The notes below the pieces were generated by a model that was not told the origin of the DNA, ran no database searches, and was given only the letters and a program-made list of their open reading frames with translations. A DNA stretch of 64,000 nucleotides from positions 30,562 to 94,561 of the forward strand of contig DBBU01000054.1 in NCBI GenBank assembly GCA_002292365.1. The letters are read 5' to 3'. This DNA is from Flammeovirgaceae bacterium UBA976 (GTDB lineage: Bacteria; Bacteroidota; Bacteroidia; Cytophagales; Cyclobacteriaceae). Position numbers and translations under genes: made by a program. This document shows, one piece after another, positions 19,851-28,539 of this stretch; positions within the stretch are counted from its first letter, which is position 1; every line of letters starts with the position of its first letter.

Positions 19851-20672
19851 ATGAATGAGCCAGAGATATATTTTCATGTTGGTCTAGGGAAAGTTGCCTC
19901 AACTTATTTGCAAAATAAGGTATTCAATAATCTAGAGGGAATTCATTATATTCCAAAAAACAAGTACCGAAGCAGTATAGAGATCATTAAAAAAATGGGT
20001 CCAAAAAAGTATTTAGTCTCTTGTGAGATGGACAGACAGTTTAATGATGAAGTAGCACGGTTTACATCACATTTTTCTAATGTTAAGATCATTATTTTAT
20101 TTAGAGAACATGGGGGTTGGATTGCTTCTCAATATCGTAGATATGTTAAGAATGGTTGGCATCGTAACTTTGAAGAATTTGTTACGTTAGATACTCATCG
20201 GCAGGGGATGTGGGACAAAAAGCATTTGAATTTTTATTCAAAAATTGAAGTCATTGAAAAACACACCCAACAAAAACCCTTGGTTTTATTTCATAACGAA
20301 CTAAAGGAAGATCCTTGGGTTTTTTTTGATAAAATATCGCAATTTTCGGGTACAAGTTATACCAAAGAAAATATTTCCTTGAGCAAGGTTCATACTTCTT
20401 ATACGGAAAAGCAATTATTAGTGCTCAGATCTTTTTGTCGTAAGTACGTTGGATACATTCCAAGAGGTAGGAGAAATAGAATATTGAATTGGTTAATGTT
20501 CCGCCCTTGGTGGGCCTTTTTTCATTTAGTCATGTATGTGGCCATAATTTTCCCTAAGTCTTGGGTACCTAAAGCACCCCTCATAGCACCTGATTATCTC
20601 AAAAAAGTCAATGATTTGTTTCTCGATGATTGGAATAAAATCAATCAATACGCCCAGAATAATAATCCTTAA
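19851..20672 (+). CDS. Sulfotransferase-family protein
   Basis: A 273-residue protein with the sulfotransferase 5'-phosphosulfate loop near the N-terminus (HVGLGKVASTYLQ, about residues 9-21) and the 3'-phosphate-binding segment ILFREHGGWIASQYRRY (about 82-98). It should transfer sulfate from PAPS to a sugar or lipid acceptor. A hydrophobic helix near 225-245 may anchor it to the membrane. It has no partner genes here, so the acceptor is unknown; it is a monocistron whose end overlaps the convergent DAHP synthase gene. A TAAATTTG box lies only 4 bases before the ATG. Confidence 0.78.
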   Translation: MNEPEIYFHVGLGKVASTYLQNKVFNNLEGIHYIPKNKYRSSIEIIKKMGPKKYLVSCEMDRQFNDEVARFTSHFSNVKIIILFREHGGWIASQYRRYVKNGWHRNFEEFVTLDTHRQGMWDKKHLNFYSKIEVIEKHTQQKPLVLFHNELKEDPWVFFDKISQFSGTSYTKENISLSKVHTSYTEKQLLVLRSFCRKYVGYIPRGRRNRILNWLMFRPWWAFFHLVMYVAIIFPKSWVPKAPLIAPDYLKKVNDLFLDDWNKINQYAQNNNP

Positions 20673-21718
20673 TTATCGGCGAGTAAGATTCTGTTTTTTG
20701 TAGCCCATATAGCTTCAATATCAGTAATCAATTGTTTTAAAACTGCCGGCTTGATCGACTGCTTTGGATCATCTCCAATACCTCTTTGTGGGTCTAAATG
20801 ACTCTCAATGATCACACCATCAGCTCCATATGCGATAGCCGCCAACGCCGCCGAAGGCACATATTTAGCTCTACCGACGGAATGACAAGGATCTACGATG
20901 ACAGGTGCCCAAGTCTTTTCTTTAAGCAGCGGTGTGATTGACTCATCTGGGTAATTACGGTAGCCATCCATGGTTGGATTGGTTCCCCTCGGACACAGCA
21001 TGATATCTGGATTTCCAGCTGCTGCGATGTATTCTGCTGCTGCAATGAACTCATTTATAGGGCCCATGCCCATCGACCTTTTGAGTAATACGGCAATTTT
21101 CTTATTTTGAGTCATCTGCCCTATGCTTTTTAGTAAGGAGTAATTCAAAGCATTTCTCGCACCGACTTGCAAAATATCAACTCCGGCTTCCACGGCTATT
21201 CTTAATTGATGTTCATCCATCACTTCAGTATCTACAGGCAGGCCTGTTTGCGATCGAGCTTCCATAAGTATTTTCACTGACGCATCATCTCCTTGGAAGG
21301 AGTAGGGCATGGTTCGAGGCTTCCAAACACCACCACGTATAGCCTTTGCACCTGCTTCCTTTACCGCATGAGCAGATTCGATAAATAAATTTGGGTTTTT
21401 TGGATCAATGGTACAATGTCCTGCAATGACAAAAGGTCCTTCTCCTACAATATGATTTCCCAGAACTATTTTGTGTTGTGCCAATTCAGAACTGCTGTCC
21501 ATTAATTTAAAGGGAGAATCTACAGCATCAAAACGATCTATAAAATCAAGTCCTAGTATTCTATTTACCATTACTGTTTTTCTTTCTTCACCTAAGACGG
21601 CGTAAACGCTTCTATGGTGACCTACAATTACTTGTAGTTTACAATCATACTCTTCTACAATTGCAGTGACGGCTGTAAGTTGTTCAACGGTTAATTTGGG
21701 TTCTTTTGGAATGATCAT
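20669..21718 (-). CDS. aroF: 3-deoxy-7-phosphoheptulonate (DAHP) synthase
   Basis: About 349 residues from the ATG at 21718; a TTG 24 bases upstream is less likely. It condenses phosphoenolpyruvate with erythrose 4-phosphate, the first step of the shikimate pathway. An N-terminal ferredoxin-like regulatory domain (about 1-70) precedes a type I-beta (KDPS-like) barrel with GGVWKPRTMPYSFQG, VLLKRSMG, LCPRGT and DPCHSVG motifs. The N-terminal domain in this subfamily mediates feedback control. No other aromatic genes are adjacent. Confidence 0.93.
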   Translation of the reverse strand: MIIPKEPKLTVEQLTAVTAIVEEYDCKLQVIVGHHRSVYAVLGEERKTVMVNRILGLDFIDRFDAVDSPFKLMDSSSELAQHKIVLGNHIVGEGPFVIAGHCTIDPKNPNLFIESAHAVKEAGAKAIRGGVWKPRTMPYSFQGDDASVKILMEARSQTGLPVDTEVMDEHQLRIAVEAGVDILQVGARNALNYSLLKSIGQMTQNKKIAVLLKRSMGMGPINEFIAAAEYIAAAGNPDIMLCPRGTNPTMDGYRNYPDESITPLLKEKTWAPVIVDPCHSVGRAKYVPSAALAAIAYGADGVIIESHLDPQRGIGDDPKQSIKPAVLKQLITDIEAIWATKNRILLADN

Positions 21719-21908
21719 GTTCAATGCTGTAAAAAAATGCAAACCTACGATGATCTATTGATTTAGATTCTTTTTTTCTTTTTTTTATTTGTTTTTTCAG
21801 GTAATTTTTTTGAATGAAACGAAAAATTTGCATTTAATCTTATATGTTTCTAGTTAAAAATTGATTTCAAACCATGCTAAATGACTTTTATGAGGGTAAA
21901 TTTGAAGA

Positions 21909-22316
21909 ATGGAAATAGTATTAGGATTTAAATCCGATGAAGAGTTTTATACAGTAAATAGCACGCAAAATCGTGTAGAGATTGATATGTACGGGCCAGA
22001 AAAAAAACAAGCCCAATCCCCCATGGAATTATTACTGTCCGGTATCATTGCGTGTGCTGCGGTTGATATTGTTTCAATGATTAAAAAGAGGCGCAAGGTA
22101 CTTAATGATTTATCGGGAAAAGCGAGTGGTCAGCGAAGAGCGTCAGCTCCAAGATCCTTCACTGAGGTGCACATTCATTATGAAATTAACTCACCTGACC
22201 TTACGGATCAAGAGGCTGAAAAAATAATATCTTTGGCGGTAGATAAATATTGTTCCGTAGCTTCATCTATAAGCAGCGATATCCATTTATCACATGGATT
22301 TGAAATCAAACGCTAG
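21909..22316 (+). CDS. OsmC-family peroxiredoxin-like protein
   Basis: A 135-residue OsmC/Ohr-fold protein. The two conserved cysteines are Cys49 (in LLSGIIACAAVDI) and Cys115 (in VDKYCSVASS), as in thiol-dependent hydroperoxidases of this family. It probably reduces organic hydroperoxides in the cytoplasm. It belongs to the YhfA-like branch rather than Ohr proper, judging by the PMELLLSGI start, so the physiological substrate is not certain. The gene converges with the cystathionine gamma-synthase gene 8 bases away. Confidence 0.85.
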   Translation: MEIVLGFKSDEEFYTVNSTQNRVEIDMYGPEKKQAQSPMELLLSGIIACAAVDIVSMIKKRRKVLNDLSGKASGQRRASAPRSFTEVHIHYEINSPDLTDQEAEKIISLAVDKYCSVASSISSDIHLSHGFEIKR

Positions 22317-22323
22317 ACCTTTT

Positions 22324-23466
22324 TTAGGCTTCGATAGCTTGGGCTAAATCGGTAATTAAATCATCTATGTCTTCAATGCCCACACTCAATCGGATGAGTG
22401 AGTCGGTCAGTCCAGATTTAAGCCTTTCTTCTTTTGGAATAGAGGCATGGGTCATACTGGCAGGATGTCCAATCAAAGACTCTACCCCACCTAAGGACTC
22501 CGCAAGGCTGAAAAATTTGAGCTTTTCCATCAACTTGAAAGCAACATCAATGTGATCCTCTTTGAGGGTAAATGAGATCATTCCTCCAAATTGACGCATC
22601 TGTTTCTTGGCAACCTGATGATTGGGATGTTCTTTTAATCCAGGCCAAAATACTTCGTCGACGGCAGGATGATCTTTAAGAAAATGGGCTACTTTGCTCC
22701 CATTTTCACAATGTCTATCCATTCTTATGTGTAAAGTTTTGATTCCTCTCAGGACCAAGAAGCAATCATTTGGGCCTGGGATGGCACCCGCTGAATTTTG
22801 AATATATCCAATTTTATCATCTAGGGCTTTATCATCGGTGATGACTGCACCCATTACCACATCGGAATGGCCAGAGATATACTTAGTTACGGAGTGAACA
22901 ACAATATCGGCACCTATATCAATCGGGTTTTGTAAATAAGGTGTGGCAAAAGTGTTGTCAACACAAACCCAACAATGGTAGGTTTTGGCGATGTTTACCA
23001 TGACGCTGATGTCTACAATACGCATCATGGGATTTGTTGGAGATTCAATCCATATCATTTTGGTCTTTGGATTGCAGGCTTTCTTTACTGCTTCGACGTC
23101 TTGCAGATCAACGAATTTAAAAACTATACCATAGTTTTGGTAGATAGTAGTGAAAAGTCGATAGGTCCCCCCATAAAGGTCATGCGTGCAGATGACTTCA
23201 TCCCCAGGAGCTAATAACTTAATTACGGCATCTGTGGCACCCATACCTGATGAAAAGCAGCGCCCATATTTTGCATTTTCCAAGGCAGCTAGATTTTCTT
23301 CTAATACCGTTCTTGTGGGATTTTGTGTGCGTGCGTATTCGAATCCTTTATGTTTTCCGGGAGCCTCTTGAACATAAGTAGAGGTTTGGAAAATGGGTGT
23401 CATGATGGCACCTGTCGAAGGATCGGGAGCAATACTTGCATGTAAGACTTTAGTTCCGAATTTCAT
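22324..23466 (-). CDS. metB: Cystathionine gamma-synthase-type PLP enzyme
   Basis: A 380-residue enzyme of the Cys/Met metabolism PLP family. Lys195 in HSVTKYISGH forms the Schiff base with PLP; FEYARTQNPTR, SSGMGAT and GGVESLIGHPASMTH are the usual cofactor and substrate motifs. Members are cystathionine gamma-synthase, gamma-lyase or homocysteine-forming enzymes and are hard to tell apart by eye. Together with the cystathionine beta-synthase at 27143 it would support transsulfuration in one or other direction. Confidence 0.85.
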   Translation of the reverse strand: MKFGTKVLHASIAPDPSTGAIMTPIFQTSTYVQEAPGKHKGFEYARTQNPTRTVLEENLAALENAKYGRCFSSGMGATDAVIKLLAPGDEVICTHDLYGGTYRLFTTIYQNYGIVFKFVDLQDVEAVKKACNPKTKMIWIESPTNPMMRIVDISVMVNIAKTYHCWVCVDNTFATPYLQNPIDIGADIVVHSVTKYISGHSDVVMGAVITDDKALDDKIGYIQNSAGAIPGPNDCFLVLRGIKTLHIRMDRHCENGSKVAHFLKDHPAVDEVFWPGLKEHPNHQVAKKQMRQFGGMISFTLKEDHIDVAFKLMEKLKFFSLAESLGGVESLIGHPASMTHASIPKEERLKSGLTDSLIRLSVGIEDIDDLITDLAQAIEA

Positions 23467-23517
23467 TTTTTCATTTTTCTTAAATATAGTTGCAATGATA
23501 ATACAATGGTTAATGAA

Positions 23518-24063
23518 TCAGCTATTTAAGGACATTTTAGCCAATAAATCATCGATATTTGATTCAATAATAATCAAATTTCTACTTTTAGCATCCAAAA
23601 ACCCTTGGATGACCATTTGGTCTAAGAGAGTGATAAATGCATTGTAATAACCAGCAATATTCAAAATGCCGCAAGGTTTTTGATGATAACCTAATTGTAC
23701 CCAAGTAGTTATTTCTGTTATTTCTTCGAGCGTTCCAATGCCTCCAGGTAAGGCGATGAAACCATCTGATAACTGAGCCATCAAGGCTTTTCTTTCATGC
23801 ATGGTCTTTACTATGTGTAGTTGCGTTAAGCCATCGTGCCCCACTTCCCATGCATGTAGTTTTTCTGTTATAACGCCCGTCACTTGACCTTTCAATGAAA
23901 GCACTTCATCCGCAACTACACCCATCAGACCTACGGATCCACCTCCATACACGAGGTCATATTTATGGGTGACTAGTTTACGTCCAACTTCCTGTGCAGA
24001 TGATTGATAAATGGGATCAAAACCCATAGATGAGCCACAAAAAATAGCGATCTGCTTATTCAT
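23518..24063 (-). CDS. LOG-family protein (cytokinin-riboside phosphoribohydrolase type)
   Basis: A 181-residue Rossmann-fold protein with the LOG signature PGGIGTLEE at residues 106-114 and the ERK site at 90-92. Plant and actinobacterial relatives cleave cytokinin riboside 5'-monophosphate; many bacterial members act as nucleotide 5'-monophosphate nucleosidases. Its start overlaps the end of the M20 peptidase gene by 8 bases, so the two are co-translated. Confidence 0.9.
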   Translation of the reverse strand: MNKQIAIFCGSSMGFDPIYQSSAQEVGRKLVTHKYDLVYGGGSVGLMGVVADEVLSLKGQVTGVITEKLHAWEVGHDGLTQLHIVKTMHERKALMAQLSDGFIALPGGIGTLEEITEITTWVQLGYHQKPCGILNIAGYYNAFITLLDQMVIQGFLDAKSRNLIIIESNIDDLLAKMSLNS

Positions 24064-25345
24064 TAATGAGTCGGTATATCAGCACCGCCGCACGCTGGGT
24101 AAGTACCTCAAAGGTTGCTAGATCGATGGTTTCATCAGGTGTGTGGGCCCCAGCTCCCATAGCACCCAATCCATCGATACAAGCCACATACTGTGCAACA
24201 AAAGATACGTCTGCTGCGCCACGTTTTGAAGGATCCCATGCTTCTACAGGCCCATGTCCCATATCTATACTGACCTTGCTGAATTTTTTTAAGAGATTTT
24301 TATTTTCTTGGGTAGGAGGCATGGCAGGATAGCTATCGAAGAACGTTATTTTAGCCGAGGTTTCGGGTAGATTATTTGCTACAATTGCTCGCATTTTTGC
24401 CCTAGTTATTTCTTTTTGTTCTTCTGAAATGAATCTTAGGTCTCCGTCAATGATCACTGATTGTGCCACTACATTGGTTTTTCCAAAGGCATTTCCGGTA
24501 TTACTTGGCTCATCATAATTAATCTCAGTCCCTCCAATAATGATTCCAGGGTTAAATGTGAGATAAGTTTCACCTTTTAAGGTTTCATAGAAATCATTTA
24601 ATATTCTTCCGGATTCAAAAACAGCACCAGCACCGACACCGGGCAAAAATATCCCAGCGGAATGCCTTCTTTTTCCTTTGATTTCAACTTTCCAACCTGA
24701 AGAACCCCTCCGCGCCAGGGTAACATTATTAAATCCTGTTGAGTTTTCAAATCCTAGGGCAATGTCACTTCGCTGGCCTGCTTCAATCAGATCTCTACGG
24801 CTTATAGAAATGGGTTTCCCTGTCAATTCTTCATCCCCAGTAAGGGCTACAATAATTTGAGCATCAGTCAATTCCCCTGCTTCATGAAGCGCTTTCAAGG
24901 CAAAAAGTAGAATGACATTACCACCTTTCATATCGTTGGTTCCAGGACCTTTAACGATACCATCTGAGAGTGGTTCCATTTTTTGAAAAGAACTATTTTC
25001 AGGAAATACCGTATCCAAATGACCAATTAATAAAACTCTTTTCCCTTTATTTCCTTTGGTTTCAGCAAATAAATGGCCCGCGCGATTCAGGTTGGACAAA
25101 TCAACCCACTTGGTATCCATCCGTATTTGATCAAATTGACCTTTAAAAAGCATTCCGACCTTTTTGACCCCCTCAATATTCATGGTGCCACTATTGATAT
25201 TTACAGCTTCCTCAAGCAACTCGATGGCCGCATCATTATTTTTATGAACAAGTGAAATTATTTCTTTTTCTTTTTTTGATAGCTTTTGCGCTGGGTTCTC
25301 TAAAAACTGAACGAGTAGAAAGCAAATGATAGTGATGCGAAGCAT
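24056..25345 (-). CDS. Exported M20-family metallopeptidase
   Basis: A 429-residue zinc peptidase with a signal peptide (about 1-19). Metal ligands typical of the M20 family are visible: His in LIGHLDTVFP, the bridging Asp in GTNDMKGGN, Glu-Glu in TGDEELTGK and His in GAGAHTPDE near the C-terminus. The layout resembles glutamate carboxypeptidase (CPG2-like) enzymes with an inserted dimerisation domain. It probably trims peptides or folate-type substrates in the periplasm. It is transcribed after the M24 peptidase with a 25-base gap, suggesting a peptide-scavenging operon. Confidence 0.87.
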   Translation of the reverse strand: MLRITIICFLLVQFLENPAQKLSKKEKEIISLVHKNNDAAIELLEEAVNINSGTMNIEGVKKVGMLFKGQFDQIRMDTKWVDLSNLNRAGHLFAETKGNKGKRVLLIGHLDTVFPENSSFQKMEPLSDGIVKGPGTNDMKGGNVILLFALKALHEAGELTDAQIIVALTGDEELTGKPISISRRDLIEAGQRSDIALGFENSTGFNNVTLARRGSSGWKVEIKGKRRHSAGIFLPGVGAGAVFESGRILNDFYETLKGETYLTFNPGIIIGGTEINYDEPSNTGNAFGKTNVVAQSVIIDGDLRFISEEQKEITRAKMRAIVANNLPETSAKITFFDSYPAMPPTQENKNLLKKFSKVSIDMGHGPVEAWDPSKRGAADVSFVAQYVACIDGLGAMGAGAHTPDETIDLATFEVLTQRAAVLIYRLINE

Positions 25346-25370
25346 GCGTCTTAATTTTTTAGATAAGTGA

Positions 25371-26723
25371 TCAGTGGTTGGGTGTGAGTATTCTAGGAAT
25401 GGTCATTAGTTCTGTCTGTCTACCATCAATGTAACGTACTGCATCACCATCAAAATAGGCATCTTCTTCCAGCATAATTCTGATTTCTTTATTCCATTCT
25501 TTTATAAAGGAGGCATTGTTGAGTTCTATTGAATAAGCCGTTTGGGGATAAAGTGGATAATCTCCTGCAATAAGAACTCCCTCTTGCTGATCCCACATCC
25601 CAATGGTGGGACCGGCGGCATGTCCATGATAGCCTATAGGGTGGGTGTAGATCGTAGGTTTTAATCCGATATTTTGAGCTTCAGTGAGAGACTGTTGCAA
25701 AATTTCATTTCCAGTTCTTCCAGTTTTAAAGTTATTCAATAAAACATCTTGTACTTGATTCCCTTGTGCAAATGCTTTCACTAAAAAATCAGGAGGGTTT
25801 GTTTCACCTGATTTAAGAACGTACGCATGTTGCTGGGTATCTGTATTGAGTCTCAAATAAGTGATTCCAAAATCAACATGAAGTAGATCACCTGGCAAAA
25901 TAATTTCATCTTCTGGTCGATCAGAAAAAGATCTGAGATGCTCAAAAGAGGCCACATCTTTTCTTTGAATAGATACCGAGGGATGAAACCAAGTGGAAAA
26001 ACCCGCAGATTTTATTTTGTCCCGATACCACCAGACTACATCATCTGTTGTGGTGATGCCTGGTTGAATCACTTTTTCTGAAAAACCTTCTGCAATGATT
26101 TGATGAGCCATCCTTACGATATTGGGATATACGATCATTTCGCCTTCCGTTCTAGTTTCAAGCCATCCAATCCCTAGCGACTCTGCACTGATGAGTCTTT
26201 TTATGTACTTAGCTTCTAAAGTAGAGGTAAGCATGTCATAGTGGGTCGCACTTAAGCCATCTGCATGACCATAAGTGATCGATTTATTGATCCCGATTTT
26301 TTTGGGATCTTTTTCTTTGATCAAAGCAGCCAATGCTTTCCACTGGTCAGGCTGTGTTTCCTTATCCCAAACTTTCCGAAAGAGGTCTCCAACAGCATAC
26401 CTCGCCATAGCCATGGTTTCCAATGGTTTTTGATTACCAGGATCATAAATGACTAAAATGGTTGTCCGTCTGGCAGATTGCCATGTGGATGGGAGCATGG
26501 TTCGCAAAATGGGATCTTCATTGTATTCACGTGCAATGATCAACCACATATCGATGCCCGTTCTTTTCATTAAATCTGGGAGTACTGTGGCCATGCGTTC
26601 TTTAAGCCAACGATCGACAATTACTGCCCGCTCCTTCATATCCAATGTTTTGGGCATATAACTGTTTTGGGCGTATAATGTAAAAGAAAGGGTTAGAATC
26701 AGGCTGAAAATTAATACTCTCAT
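25371..26723 (-). CDS. Exported M24-family (Xaa-Pro aminopeptidase-like) protein
   Basis: A 450-residue protein with a signal peptide (about 1-18, ending TLYAQ). The creatinase/aminopeptidase pita-bread domain occupies about 190-440, with metal ligands recognisable as Asp in HVDFGI and NTDTQQH, His in GHAAGPTIG and Glu in YSIELNN and MLEEDA. Such exported M24 proteins cut N-terminal residues before proline, though several family members are not proven peptidases. First gene of an M24-M20-LOG unit. Confidence 0.85.
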   Translation of the reverse strand: MRVLIFSLILTLSFTLYAQNSYMPKTLDMKERAVIVDRWLKERMATVLPDLMKRTGIDMWLIIAREYNEDPILRTMLPSTWQSARRTTILVIYDPGNQKPLETMAMARYAVGDLFRKVWDKETQPDQWKALAALIKEKDPKKIGINKSITYGHADGLSATHYDMLTSTLEAKYIKRLISAESLGIGWLETRTEGEMIVYPNIVRMAHQIIAEGFSEKVIQPGITTTDDVVWWYRDKIKSAGFSTWFHPSVSIQRKDVASFEHLRSFSDRPEDEIILPGDLLHVDFGITYLRLNTDTQQHAYVLKSGETNPPDFLVKAFAQGNQVQDVLLNNFKTGRTGNEILQQSLTEAQNIGLKPTIYTHPIGYHGHAAGPTIGMWDQQEGVLIAGDYPLYPQTAYSIELNNASFIKEWNKEIRIMLEEDAYFDGDAVRYIDGRQTELMTIPRILTPNH

Positions 26724-27142
26724 ATCTGTAGATAAGTTTAAGATGCAGTTAAAATTGTATTATTAATTTCAATTGAAAAAATAAATAACGGCAAAATTGA
26801 ATTTAACGTAAGATAAGCTAGGAAAATGATTTTCTTGATTTTTGAAAGGCCTATTTAAAGATCAAAGAACTTTATCACTGAGTATTGAATAGGATCTACT
26901 TTTGGATTTAGTATTAGAGATGGAGATAGTACAGCTCTCTTCATAAATAGCTGACTAACTTCATCACTCTTCTTCGGCATTATCCATTTCAGAAACACCA
27001 TAAATTTTGTTTAAGTAGGGTTCACGAAAATTTCCTCAAATCCTAAAAAAGAAGTATAAATTTTTTATTTAAATAAGTAGATTCAAGGATTCTTTTTAGA
27101 TAGGTTTTTTGGCTATTTTTGCAATTTATAGATTGTATAAAT
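26724..27142. other. Non-coding divergent region
   Basis: A 419-base AT-rich stretch between the divergent M24 peptidase and cystathionine beta-synthase genes. On the minus strand around 26965-27030 there is a short open stretch ending REPYLNKIYGVSEMDNAEEE that could be the tail of a lost gene, but nothing in it is recognisable. The right end holds the candidate cystathionine beta-synthase promoter. Confidence 0.4.
27114..27121 (+). promoter_or_regulatory. Candidate -7 box of the cystathionine beta-synthase gene
   Basis: TATTTTTG fits TAnnTTTG exactly and lies 21 bases before the preferred ATG. No TTG is found at the usual -33 spacing. Confidence 0.4.
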
Positions 27143-28516
27143 ATGAAATACTATAACAGTATTGTGGATACTATTGGTAAGACGCCACTGGTAAAGTTGC
27201 ATCACGTGTCCAAGGGTGTTCAAGGTACGATTCTTGTGAAAGTTGAATATTTTAATCCGGGTAATTCAATAAAGGATCGAATTGCAGTCAAAATGATTGA
27301 AAATGCCGAGAAAGAGGGGCTCTTAAGGCCAGGAGGTACCATTATTGAAGGAACTTCGGGAAATACGGGTATGGGCTTGGCGTTAGTGGCGCAATCAAAA
27401 GGTTACAAATGTATTTTTACCTTAGCAGATAAGCAATCTCAAGAAAAAATAGATATTTTAAGGGCTGTGGGTGCAGAAGTTATTGTTTGCCCCACTAATG
27501 TTGAGCCTTCAGATCCACGTTCTTACTATTCGGTTGCTAAAAAATTAAATAAAGAAATTACCAATTCTTTTTATCCGAATCAATATGATAATCCCGGAAA
27601 CTGGACGGCCCATTACGAAACAACGGGTCCAGAAATATGGTTGGATACTATGGGTAAAGTTACGGTCTATGCTGCGGGTATGGGTACCGGAGGAACGATC
27701 AGTGGGACTTCAAAATATTTGAAAGAACAAAACCCATCTATAACTACCTTAGGTATCGACTCATACGGCTCCGTTTTCAAAAAATTTAAGGAAACAGGAA
27801 CCTTTGACGAAAGTGAGATTTATCCCTATTTAACTGAAGGTATCGGAGAAGATATTTTACCTGAGAACGTAGATTTTGGCATGGTAGATCAAATTGTTAA
27901 GGTGACCGATAAAGATGCTGCGATTATGACCAGGAGATTGGCTAGAGAAGAAGGATTGTTTGTAGGATGGTCGTGCGGTTCTGCTGCTTTTGGAGCCATA
28001 GAATGGGCCAAAACTAATCTTAAAGAAAACGAAGTCATGGTGATTATTTTACCCGATCATGGCACCAGATACTTAGGTAAAATATATAATGATAACTGGA
28101 TGAAGGATCATGGATTCATTGAGTCAAGAAAATTTGCCTCTGCCAAGGATATAATTAAGAATAGAGATTATCCTGTAACTCTCTCAACGATTGATAAAAA
28201 CATTACTGTAGGAGAAGCCATTGTTCAGATGAATGAGAAAGGAATTGATCAAATACCTGTGACTGAAAATGGGGACTTTGTGGGAAGCCTGATTGACTCA
28301 AAAGTTCTAAAGCAATTAATTGAGAATCCAGATATCAAGAACAAACCCGTTGCGCAGGTGATGGATCCCTCTTTTCAGTTTGTGTCGATGAATAATACTT
28401 TAGATGTATTATCATCATTAATTTCAAAGGAAAATAGAGCACTTCTGATAAGAGATGAATTGCAAAAAGTCCATATCATTACACAAAGTGATTTATTAAT
28501 GGCTATGAGTCATTAA
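27143..28516 (+). CDS. Cystathionine beta-synthase
   Basis: About 457 residues from the ATG at 27143; an in-frame TTG 24 bases earlier overlaps a promoter-like box and is rejected. The catalytic domain (about 1-320) is a fold-type II PLP enzyme with the Schiff-base Lys in NPGNSIKDR and the phosphate-binding loop GTSGNTG and GTGGTI. A tandem CBS-domain module (about 335-455) follows, as in the pathway enzyme that joins homocysteine and serine. Cysteine synthases lack that module, so cystathionine beta-synthase is preferred. It pairs with the gamma-synthase/lyase gene 4 kb away. Confidence 0.9.
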   Translation: MKYYNSIVDTIGKTPLVKLHHVSKGVQGTILVKVEYFNPGNSIKDRIAVKMIENAEKEGLLRPGGTIIEGTSGNTGMGLALVAQSKGYKCIFTLADKQSQEKIDILRAVGAEVIVCPTNVEPSDPRSYYSVAKKLNKEITNSFYPNQYDNPGNWTAHYETTGPEIWLDTMGKVTVYAAGMGTGGTISGTSKYLKEQNPSITTLGIDSYGSVFKKFKETGTFDESEIYPYLTEGIGEDILPENVDFGMVDQIVKVTDKDAAIMTRRLAREEGLFVGWSCGSAAFGAIEWAKTNLKENEVMVIILPDHGTRYLGKIYNDNWMKDHGFIESRKFASAKDIIKNRDYPVTLSTIDKNITVGEAIVQMNEKGIDQIPVTENGDFVGSLIDSKVLKQLIENPDIKNKPVAQVMDPSFQFVSMNNTLDVLSSLISKENRALLIRDELQKVHIITQSDLLMAMSH

Positions 28517-28539
28517 GCTGATTGGAAGTACTTAAAGTG

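Noticed and set aside
26965-27030. Minus-strand open stretch ending REPYLNKIYGVSEMDNAEEE
   Set aside because: Too short and not recognisable; may be a relic tail but cannot be supported as a gene.
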